Below, piece after piece: positions 39,589-47,900 of a stretch of 64,000 nt of DNA. The stretch covers positions 62,001 through 126,000 of the forward strand of contig NZ_BNAW01000019.1 in NCBI RefSeq assembly GCF_014654205.1. Reading direction: 5' to 3'. Position 1 is the stretch's first letter. Every line of letters starts with the position of its first letter. The translations under genes were made by a program, and so were the position numbers. The notes below the pieces were generated by a model. It saw only the letters and a program-made list of their open reading frames with translations, was not told the origin of the DNA and did not search any database. Origin of the DNA: Amycolatopsis bullii (GTDB lineage: Bacteria > Actinomycetota > Actinomycetes > Mycobacteriales > Pseudonocardiaceae).

Positions 39589-41208
39589 ATGCCGGAAGGG
39601 CAGGGACAAACCGGGACCCGGGCCGGGGAAACCGCGGTGGAGCCGGCCGGAAACTCCGGTCCGGCCGATGCCGGGCCGGGCGACGGCTGGCGGCGGCTGA
39701 ACCTCCGGATGCTCGGCGTGCACCTGAAATGGCTCGTGCCGCCCGCCGCCTCGCTGGGGGCGTACGCGTTGTGGACCGGCGGTGACCTCCAGGTCGCGTC
39801 GCTGTACAAGCTCGCGATGGTCAGCGTCGCCTTCGTCGCGGTCACCGGGTACGAGATGGTCCAGCTGCTCACCACCCGCTTCCGGCTGACCGGCGAGGTG
39901 TTCGAGCTGCGCAAGGGGCTGGTGCTGCGCAGGCACCGGTCGATCCGGCGCGAACGCGTGCGCCGGGTCGACCTGACCGCCGGGCCGGCGCAGCAGCTGT
40001 TCGCGCTCGTCGTCGTGCGCGTCGGTACGGGCAGCGGGTCGCACGGCAAAGACCACGAAGTGAAGCTCTCCGCGCTGGCGAAGCGAGACGCGCTCGCCCT
40101 GCAGGCGGAGCTGCTCGCGGGCGCCGACGCGTCGGCGGAGAACTCCGCGCGCGGCACGGCCGAGGACGGCACGATCGCCGCACTGCGGTGGTCGTGGATC
40201 CGCTACGCGCCGCTCACCATGTGGGGCGGGCTGGCGATCGTCGGGATCGTCGCGCTCGCGACCCGGGTGGCGGACTGGTTCGGCCTGACCCTCGACGGTG
40301 TTTTCGATTGGCTGGCCCGGTTCTTCCGGGAGGCTTCACCCGCGCAGGTGATCCTTTCGTTCGGCGGCGTCTTCGCCGTCCTCAGCGCGCTGAGCAGCCT
40401 GCTGCTGTTCTGCGAGCAGTGGTGGCGCTACCGGTTCGAGGTCGAGGGGCGCTACACCTACCGGGTCCGCCGCGGTCTGGTCACGACCCGCCGGATCGCG
40501 ATCGACCGGCGGCGCATCCGCGGGGTCGAGGTGACGCAACCGTTGCCGCTGCGGCTGTTCGGGGCCGGCCGGGTGGAGGTGATCGCGACCGGCCTCGGCA
40601 GCTCGGACGACGACTACACGGGCATGCAGGTGGTCACCCCGGCCGTGCCGCGCGGGGAAGCCGACCGGATCGCGGGGGCGATCGCCGAACAGTCGCCGTC
40701 GCCGACGGCGACCACGCCGCTGCGTTCGCACCCGCGTGCCGCGCTGCGATGTCGGCTGCTCCGCTCGGTGGCGGCCGCGCTCGTGCCCGCGGTCGCGCTG
40801 GCGGTGCTCGGCTGGACCGTCGCACCCGACGTGCTGCCCGCCGCCGGGATCGTCGCGGTGGCCGGCGTGCTGATCGCGGTGCTGCTCGGCGTCGACGCCT
40901 ACCGGGCCCTCGGCCACGAAGTCTCCGGCGACTACCTGGTCACCCGGTACGGGACGCTGCGGCGGCACACCGTGGCACTGCGCCGGGACGGCGTGATCGG
41001 GTGGCGGATCTCCCGCTCGCCGGGCCAGCGCCTGGCCGGGCTGGTCACCGTCAGCGCCGTGACCGCGGCGGGCAAGGGCGGCGCGTACCACGTGCGTGAC
41101 GTCGGGTTCCCGGACGGCCTGGCGTTCGCCGGCGAGGCCGTCCCCGGGCTGCTGGCGCCCTTTGTGGTCGGTGAGCAGGCCCCCGAACCCGAGCCGGAGG
41201 CCCGATGA
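39589..41208 (+). CDS. Large bacterial PH-domain (bPH2, YdbT-like) membrane protein, paralog
   Basis: A 539-residue integral membrane protein with three bPH2 domains and paired transmembrane segments, built like the protein at 28824-30407. Corresponding stretches are TRFRLTGEVFELRKGLVLRRHRSIRRERVRRVDL, VRRGLVTTRRIAIDRRRIRGVEVTQPLPLRLFG and GDYLVTRYGTLRRHTVALRRDGVIGW, and the C-termini share AGLVT, AAGKG and the PGLLAPF/PGLLTPF ending. Unlike the first copy it has no small YdbS-like partner. Its stop overlaps a sensor kinase start (ATGA), placing it in one operon with a two-component system. It may sense or respond to envelope damage. Confidence 0.87.
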   Translation: MPEGQGQTGTRAGETAVEPAGNSGPADAGPGDGWRRLNLRMLGVHLKWLVPPAASLGAYALWTGGDLQVASLYKLAMVSVAFVAVTGYEMVQLLTTRFRLTGEVFELRKGLVLRRHRSIRRERVRRVDLTAGPAQQLFALVVVRVGTGSGSHGKDHEVKLSALAKRDALALQAELLAGADASAENSARGTAEDGTIAALRWSWIRYAPLTMWGGLAIVGIVALATRVADWFGLTLDGVFDWLARFFREASPAQVILSFGGVFAVLSALSSLLLFCEQWWRYRFEVEGRYTYRVRRGLVTTRRIAIDRRRIRGVEVTQPLPLRLFGAGRVEVIATGLGSSDDDYTGMQVVTPAVPRGEADRIAGAIAEQSPSPTATTPLRSHPRAALRCRLLRSVAAALVPAVALAVLGWTVAPDVLPAAGIVAVAGVLIAVLLGVDAYRALGHEVSGDYLVTRYGTLRRHTVALRRDGVIGWRISRSPGQRLAGLVTVSAVTAAGKGGAYHVRDVGFPDGLAFAGEAVPGLLAPFVVGEQAPEPEPEAR

Positions 41209-42455
41209 GCGCGGACCGGCCCGCCACGCGCGGACCCGAGTACCCGGCGATGCTGCCGGCGACCCTCGAGGCCACCGCCCATCCCGGCGGCGGCCGTGCG
41301 CGCCGCTCGCTGCGCGACTGGCTGACCGACGGCCTGTGCGTGCTGTTCGCCTTCGTGATGGGCGTGGTGTCGCTGTGGGTGCGGGACCCGGACGCGGCCC
41401 CCTCGATCTCGGTGACGCTCAGCCTGACGGTCTCGGCCGCCGCCTGCCTCTCGCTGTGGTTCCGGCGGCGGTGGCCGGTGCAGCTGGCGTTCGTGCTCAT
41501 GGTGCTGTCGGTCTGGTTCCCGCACGCGTCGGGGGCGAGCGCGATCGCGCTGTTCACCGTCGCCGTACACCGCAAGACGGCCACCGTGGTCCCGTTGCTC
41601 GTGCTGGGCGTGCTCTCGCCGCTCGTGCAGTTCCGGATCTACCGCCTGGAGCCGGACACGCCGCTGGTGTACTGGATGGCGGTCGGCATCGCCGCGGCGC
41701 TCAGCGTGCTCGCCGTGGTGTGGGGGATGGGCGTGCGGGCGCGGCGGCAGCTCGTGGTGTCGCTGGCGGAACGGGCCGAGCGGGCCGAGGCCGAGCAGGA
41801 ACTGCGCGTCAGCCAGGGCAGGCTGCGCGAGCGGGAGCGCATCGCCCGGGAGATGCACGACGTGCTGGCGCACCGGCTCTCGCTGCTGAGCATGCACGCG
41901 GGCGCGCTGGAGTTCCGGCCGGACGCCCCGCCGGAGGAGATCAGCCAGGCGGCCGGGGTCATCCGGGCCAGCGCGTACCAGGCGCTGGTCGACCTCCAGG
42001 GCGTCATCCACGTGCTGCGGGAGACGGAACCGGAAGAGGAGGGCCCGCAGCCGACCATGGCCGACGTGCCGTCGCTGGTCGAGGAGGCGCGCGCGGTCGG
42101 CACCGAGATCGAGTTCGACGACGCGATCACCGGCCTCGAGGGCGTTCCGGCGCTGCTGGGCCGGACCACCTACCGGATCGTGCAGGAGGGCCTGACGAAC
42201 GCGCGCAAGCACGCGCCGGAGGCCGTCGTGCACCTGGCGATCCACGGGTCGCCGGAGGACGGGGTGGAGATCTCCATGCGCAACGCGCTGGCCGGGTCCG
42301 GCGCCCGTCCGAAGGGCGCGGCGCCGCTGCCGGGCTCCGGGGTGGGGCTGACCGGGCTGCGCGAACGGACCAGCCTCGCCGGCGGGCGCTTCGAGCACGG
42401 CCGCACCATGGCCGGGGAGTTCCGCATCCGGGCTTGGCTACCCTGGCCGTCATGA
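41205..42455 (+). CDS. NarL-type sensor histidine kinase
   Basis: A 416-residue membrane kinase. Residues about 40-180 form four to six hydrophobic segments with short loops, so the sensor is intramembrane, without a large extracellular domain. A coiled linker (LVVSLAERAERAEAEQELRVSQGRLRERERIA) leads to the HisKA_3 phospho-acceptor His218 (REMHDVLAHRLS). The ATPase domain follows (TYRIVQEGLTNARKHA, then GSGVGLTGLRERTSLAGG). The start overlaps the PH-protein stop and the stop overlaps the response regulator start, so the three act together. The stimulus is unknown. Confidence 0.92.
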   Translation: MSADRPATRGPEYPAMLPATLEATAHPGGGRARRSLRDWLTDGLCVLFAFVMGVVSLWVRDPDAAPSISVTLSLTVSAAACLSLWFRRRWPVQLAFVLMVLSVWFPHASGASAIALFTVAVHRKTATVVPLLVLGVLSPLVQFRIYRLEPDTPLVYWMAVGIAAALSVLAVVWGMGVRARRQLVVSLAERAERAEAEQELRVSQGRLRERERIAREMHDVLAHRLSLLSMHAGALEFRPDAPPEEISQAAGVIRASAYQALVDLQGVIHVLRETEPEEEGPQPTMADVPSLVEEARAVGTEIEFDDAITGLEGVPALLGRTTYRIVQEGLTNARKHAPEAVVHLAIHGSPEDGVEISMRNALAGSGARPKGAAPLPGSGVGLTGLRERTSLAGGRFEHGRTMAGEFRIRAWLPWPS

Positions 42456-43144
42456 GCCAGCCGCAGAGCCCACCGGTCCGGGTGCTGATCGTCGACGACG
42501 ACCCGTTGGTCCGCAGCGGGTTGCGGACGATGCTCGGCGGCGTCGCCGACCTGGAGATCGTCGGCGAGGCCGCCGACGGCGGCGAAGTGCCCACCGCCGT
42601 CGAGAAAACCGCGCCCCACGTGGTCCTGATGGACATCCGCATGCCCGGGACGAACGGTCTCGTCGCCACCGAGCGCCTCCGCAAGGAGGATCCCGGGATC
42701 GAGGTCATCGTGCTGACCACCCTCGACAGCGACGACCACGTGCTGCGCGCGTTGCGGGCGGGGGCCGGCGGCTTCCTGCTCAAGCGCACCCCGCCGGCGG
42801 AGATCGTGGACGCCATCCGGCGGGTCGCGGCCGGCGACCCGATCCTCTCGCCGAGCGTCATCCGGCAGCTCATCAACCACGTCACCGACGACACCGAGTC
42901 GGCGGAATCCGCCCGGCAGCGGGCCGCGGCGACGGCACTGGCCGGACTGTCCCACCGCGAACGGCAGGTCGCGAACGCCATCGGCGAAGGGAAAACCAAC
43001 GCGGAGATCGCCAAGGAGCTCTACATGAGCCTGCCGACGGTGAAGGCGCACGTCACGCGGCTGCTCGGCAAACTCGGGCTGAACAACCGGGTGCAGATCG
43101 CGTTGCTCGCGCACGACGCCGGGCAACACCGACCAAAGTCGTAA
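42452..43144 (+). CDS. NarL/LuxR-type response regulator
   Basis: A 230-residue response regulator. The receiver domain lies at about residues 9-125 with acidic pocket DDD (15-17), phospho-acceptor Asp61 in LMDIRMPG and Lys in FLLKRTPP. The C-terminal LuxR HTH is at about 165-225 (GLSHRERQVANAIGEGKTNAEIAKELYMSLPTVKAHVTRLLGKLGL). It is the partner of the overlapping kinase. Likely targets are its own operon, through the palindrome at 39562-39577, or the adjoining cluster. Confidence 0.94.
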   Translation: MSQPQSPPVRVLIVDDDPLVRSGLRTMLGGVADLEIVGEAADGGEVPTAVEKTAPHVVLMDIRMPGTNGLVATERLRKEDPGIEVIVLTTLDSDDHVLRALRAGAGGFLLKRTPPAEIVDAIRRVAAGDPILSPSVIRQLINHVTDDTESAESARQRAAATALAGLSHRERQVANAIGEGKTNAEIAKELYMSLPTVKAHVTRLLGKLGLNNRVQIALLAHDAGQHRPKS

Positions 43145-43231
43145 CCGGCCCGCGCACCCCTAGACCTTCGGCAGGTGGTGCTAGCCGATCGTGGCCTGTA
43201 CGAGCGGACGTAGCCGATCAAGACTGGGGCC

Positions 43232-43669
43232 ATGACCGAAGGCAACCCGAACAGCCTGCTCGCGAAGGATGAGTACTACGGCGCGACCGCGGCCGACCTG
43301 CAAGCCATGGGCTTGGCGGACAAGGCCAAGGCCGCGATCAACCAGCGTGCGATCTTCCCCCACCGGGGTACGGCGATGCTCTACTCCGACCGGCTCGTCC
43401 TCGGCAGCTGGGACGACAACGGCGACGTCACGCTGTATCCACGCGAGGTCAGTGCGATCACGAACGAGTTCACCGAACTGTACGGCCGGTTCCTCGGCGG
43501 TGGCCTGAAGAAGGCCGGCGCTCCGGTGATCATCCGCCGCACCAGCGGCGAGGAGGCGTACCTGCTGCTCAACCACCGCTGGTTCAGCGAGCGCACCGAC
43601 AACCAGCGGTGGTTCCGGTTGCTGACCGACTGGCTCAGCGCCGCGAACTCGCCCCAAACCGGCCGGTAA
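43232..43669 (+). CDS. Hypothetical protein
   Basis: A 145-residue soluble protein of unknown function. It has no signal peptide or membrane segment. The middle (ATAMLYSDRLVLGSWDDNGDVTLYPREVSAITNEFTELYGRFLGGG) looks like a beta-rich PH-like fold, and the end (EEAYLLLNHRWFSERTDNQRWFRLLTDWLSA) is helical. That resemblance to the PH proteins of the preceding operon is weak and by eye. It starts 87 bases after the response regulator and is followed by a terminator, so it may be the last gene of that unit. Confidence 0.7.
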   Translation: MTEGNPNSLLAKDEYYGATAADLQAMGLADKAKAAINQRAIFPHRGTAMLYSDRLVLGSWDDNGDVTLYPREVSAITNEFTELYGRFLGGGLKKAGAPVIIRRTSGEEAYLLLNHRWFSERTDNQRWFRLLTDWLSAANSPQTGR

Positions 43670-43743
43670 CCGCCAAGGACGTGCCGGGCACCTTCCGCCA
43701 TGCCGCCGGCGGGCCACTTCGCCGGTGGTTGCCCGGCGTGGAA

Positions 43744-43782
43744 CACGAGGAGGGACCGCCGATCCGGTGGTCCCTCCTCGTG
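43744..43782 (+). terminator. Hairpin terminator after the hypothetical gene
   Basis: A perfect 14-bp stem (CACGAGGAGGGACC, 43744-43757, with 43769-43782) and an 11-base loop. It closes the PH/two-component unit. The remaining 43783-44115 has only a TTGACA hexamer at 43862-43867 as a possible promoter element and no convincing gene. Confidence 0.8.
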
Positions 43783-44115
43783 CTGCGCCGCCTCGCCGGT
43801 CGCCCGCCCGTTTCCGGGCGGCCGCGCGGATTCCGATCGTCTAGTCATTCTCGTAGGTCTCTTTGACACGCAGCGCGAAGCCCCGTGAGACTCGGTCGGG
43901 TCACCGATCGAACGATGCGGCCGTGGCGTGGCGCGGGCATCGCGGATGCCGGTCCGGCACGGGCTCGTCGCCGCCGGTCGTGACGCCTGCCGCCGATGTC
44001 GGGACCACGTTGCCGCGAAGCGGTTTCGTGCCGCTTCCGCGAGAACCCGGGTGTCGGCGGAGTCACCCGCCCGCCCCGCCACCGCGTCGGGGCCACCGAC
44101 GAAACGGAATGGCCT

Positions 44116-44901
44116 GTGGAGATCATCGGAGACGGCTTCCTCTCGCGGCACCTCGCCCGCTCGTTCGCCGACCGCCATGCGGACGTCACGGCCATCGCGG
44201 CGGGCGTCACCAAGACCACGTCCGCGACGCTGGCGGACTTCGACCGGGAAGCGGCGCTGGTCTACGACGTCGTGCGCCGCGCACGGCGGGCCGGCCGCAC
44301 GGTCGTGTTCTTTTCCACCGCATCGGACTCGATGTACGGCACGCACGACTGCCCGGGGCTGGTGGAAGGTCCGGTCTACCCGGTTTCCGCCTACGGCAGG
44401 CACAAACTCGGGCTGGAGGAGATCCTCGCCCGGTCCGGCGTGGACTACCTCGCGTTCCGGCTCAGCCACATCGTCGGCGAGGGACAGCGGCCCCACCAGC
44501 TGATCCCGTCGCTCGGGCGGCAGATCCTCGGCGGTTCGGTGACCGTGCACCGCAACGCCCACCGCGACCTGCTCGACGTGGAACACCTGCTGCTGGCGCT
44601 GGACCGGGTGCTCGCGAGCGGCGTCCGGCAAGAGGTGATCAACGTGGCCTCCGGGGTGCTGGAGCCGATCGAGCGGATCGTCGACAGCATCGAGGACCGG
44701 CTCGGCGTGGTGGCGGAACGGACCACTGTGGACGTGCCGGTGGTGAGCATGCCCACGAACACCGACCGGCTGCGCCGGCTGGTCCCGGAGTGGGCCGGGC
44801 TGGGCTTCGGCGAGGACTACCTGCCGCGGCTGCTGGACAAGTACCTCGACGTGCTCTGCGCGCGGGTGGCCGGGCCGGCGCGCACGCCGCAAGCGCTGTA
44901 G
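44116..44901 (+). CDS. NAD-dependent epimerase/dehydratase-type sugar reductase
   Basis: A 261-residue SDR-extended protein. The GTG at 44116 gives MEIIGDGFLSRHLARSFADRH, a short form of the nucleotide motif (GxGFxxRxL) seen in nucleotide-sugar reductases of antibiotic clusters. The catalytic Ser-Thr/Tyr region is FFSTASDSMYG, then VSAYGRHKLGLEE (Y-x3-K). SHIVGEGQRPHQLIPSLG and NVASGVLEPIERIVDSI follow. Upstream in-frame extension to 43996 has poor codon usage and is rejected. It is 65 bases before the PKS and probably acts as the 4-ketoreductase or a similar enzyme for the cluster's deoxysugar. Confidence 0.82.
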   Translation: MEIIGDGFLSRHLARSFADRHADVTAIAAGVTKTTSATLADFDREAALVYDVVRRARRAGRTVVFFSTASDSMYGTHDCPGLVEGPVYPVSAYGRHKLGLEEILARSGVDYLAFRLSHIVGEGQRPHQLIPSLGRQILGGSVTVHRNAHRDLLDVEHLLLALDRVLASGVRQEVINVASGVLEPIERIVDSIEDRLGVVAERTTVDVPVVSMPTNTDRLRRLVPEWAGLGFGEDYLPRLLDKYLDVLCARVAGPARTPQAL

Positions 44902-44966
44902 GAGTTCACTTAGTCCTCGTTCCCGAGGGCCCGGGCGGCCGGTGCGGCTGCCGGATACTCGCCGCC

Positions 44967-47900
44967 ATGGGTACCACCGTGTCTGACGGCTTTCCCGGTG
45001 ACGGCCGGGACGAGGATTTCCTCGCCGTGGTCGGCTTGTCCTGCCGCCTCCCCGGTGCGGACGGCCCCGCGGCGTTCTGGCGGCTGCTCACCGGCGGGGT
45101 CGATGCGGTGGGCACGGTGCCGCCGTGGCGGTGGGGCCCCGATGCGCCGCCGGACGACGTTGCCGGCGCCCCGCTGCGGGCCGGTGGGTTCATCGAGGAC
45201 GCCGACCGGTTCGACGCCGGGTTCTTCGGCATCTCCGCGCGCGAGGCCGTCGCGATGGACCCGCGGCAGCGGCTCACGCTCGAACTGGGCTGGGAAGCGC
45301 TGGAGGACGCGCACATCGTGCCCGCCGCCGTGCGCGGCACCGCCGCGGGCGTGTTCGTCGGTGCCATCGCCGACGACTACGCGGCCGTGACCCGGCAGCA
45401 CGGCCCGGACGCGCTCACCCACCACAGCCTGGCCGGGCTGCACCGCGGGCTGATCGCCAACCGGCTCTCCCACGCGCTCGGCGCGACCGGGCCCAGCTTG
45501 ACCGTCGACACGGCACAGTCGTCGTCGCTGGTGGCGGTGCACCTCGCCGCGGAGAGCCTGCGCCGCGGCGAGTCGGAAGTGGCTCTTGCCGGGGGCGTGC
45601 ACCTGAACCTGACCTGGGAGAGCGCGCTGACGCTCGAACGGTTCGGCGGGCTGTCGCCGGACGGCCGGTGCCACACGTTCGACGCGCGCGCGAACGGTTT
45701 CGTCCGCGGCGAAGGCGGCGGCTTTGTCGTGCTGAAGACGCTGCGCCGGGCGCGCCGGGACGGCGACCGGATCTACTGCGTGCTGCGCGGCAGCGCGATG
45801 AACCACGACGGCGACGACGCGGACCTCGTGGTCCCGAGCGCGGCGGCGCAGGAACGGGTGATCCGGGCCGCCGTCCGCCGCGCGGCCGTCGAACCCGCTG
45901 CCCTGCAGTACGTCGAGCTGCACGGGACCGGCACGCGGACCGGCGACCCGATCGAAGCGGCCGCGCTGGGCGCCGCGCTCGGCGAGCACGGGGACGCCCC
46001 GGTACGGGTCGGTTCGGTGAAGACGAACATCGGGCACCTGGAGGGGGCGGCCGGGATCGCCGGGCTGCTCAAGACCGTGCTGTGCGTGCACCACCGGAAG
46101 CTGGTGCCGAGCCTGCACTTCGAGACGCCCAACCCGGAAATCCCGTGGGACACCGCGAACATCGAGGTGCAGCGCGGTACCGAGCCGTGGCCGCGCGAGC
46201 GGCGCCCGCTCGTCGCCGGCGTCAGTTCGTTCGGCGTCGGCGGGGCGAACTGCCACGTCGTGCTGGCCGAATCCGGCGAGCCGGCCCCCGCCACCGCCAC
46301 CGGGGACGACTCCTCCGCGGTCGTGCCGTGGGTGGTGTCGGGCCGCTCCGCGGCCGCGCTGCGGGAGCAGGCGGCCCGGCTGGGCGAATACGCGGAATCC
46401 ACTGAGGTCAGTGCGGCCGACATCGGCTTCTCGCTCGCGGTCACCCGCTCGGCGTTCGAGCACCGCGCCGCCGTCGTGGGAGCCGGCCGCGCCGAGCTGG
46501 CCGCCGCCGTGCGCGCCGTCGGGCAGGGCGGTGCGGCCGGGATCCGCGGCGTCGCGGACGTGTCGGGCCCGACGGTGTTCGTGTTCCCCGGCCAGGGCGC
46601 GCAGTGGGCCGGGATGGCCGTCGGCCTGCTCGGCTCCGCGCCGGTGTTCGCGGCCCGGATGGCGGAGTGCGCGGACGCGTTCGCCGAGCTCGTCGACTGG
46701 TCGCTGACGGACGCGCTCGCCGATCCCGCGTTGCTGGAGCGGGTCGACGTGGTGCAGCCGGTGTCGTTCGCGGTGATGGTGTCGCTGGCCGCGCTGTGGG
46801 AGTCGTACGGGATCCACCCGGCCGCGGTGGTCGGGCACTCGCAGGGCGAGATCGCCGCGGCCTGCGTGGCGGGCGCGTTGTCGCTGCGGGACGCGGCGAG
46901 GGTCGTGGTGCTGCGCAGCCGGGTGATCCGCGAACAGCTGGCCGGCAGCGGCGGCATGGCTTCGATCGGCCTGTCCGAACGCGAGGTGACGGCGCGGATC
47001 GCCGGGTCGCCGGTCACGGTGGCGGCGGTCAACGGCCCGTCGTCGGTCGTCGTCGCGGGCGAACCGGCGGCGCTGGACGAACTGGTCGCGAGCTTCGAGG
47101 CCGACGGCGTGCGCGCGAAGCGGGTTCCGGTGGACTACGCCTCGCATTCGGTGCACGTGGCGAAGATCGAGGAAAGCCTCACGAGCGAGCTGGGCGCGCT
47201 CGAACCGCGGGTCCCGCGGGTGCCGTGGCTGTCGACGGTGACCGGCGAGTGGATCGAAACGGCCACTGTGGACGCTCGGTACTGGTACACGAACCTGCGG
47301 CAGCCGGTGCGGTTCGAGGCGGCCATCCGCACGCTCGCCGCCGCCGGGCACGCGGCGTTCGTCGAGGTGAGCTCGCACCCGGTGCTGCTGGCGGGCATGC
47401 AGGAGACGCTCGACGACGTCGGCGCGGGCCCGTCGGTGGTCGCCGGCACGCTGCGACGCGACGAGGGCGGTATCGCGCGCTTCCTCACTTCGCTGGCGGA
47501 GCTGCACGTGCGCGGGGTCGAACCCGACTGGGCCGCGGTCTTCTCCGGAAGCGCACCCCGGCGGGTCGACCTGCCGACGTATGCCTTCCAGCGCAAGCGG
47601 TACTGGCCCGGCGACGCCGTCGAGGACGACGTCCCGGTCACGCCGTCGCTCGACCCGCTCGACGTCGTCCGCGCGCACGCCGCCGCGGTGCTGGGACACG
47701 GCGATCCGGACGCGATCGGCCGGACGATGACGTTCAAGGAAGCCGGGTTCGACTCCGTGATGTCGGTGGAGCTGCGCAACCGCCTCAGCGCGGCCACCGG
47801 GCTCGCGCTGCCCGCGGGTCTGCTCTTCGACCGGCCGACGCCGCACGCCGTGGCCGAGCACCTGGCCGAGCGGCTCGCGGGCGAGCCGGCCGGGGCACGC

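Noticed and set aside
43783-44115. Possible small gene between the terminator and the sugar reductase
   Set aside because: Available frames have poor codon bias, no ribosome site and no motif. Only a TTGACA hexamer was noted.
43863-44966. In-frame upstream extension of the PKS
   Set aside because: It overlaps the sugar reductase gene in another frame, is Arg/Pro-rich, and a normal KS N-terminus begins just after the ATG at 44967.
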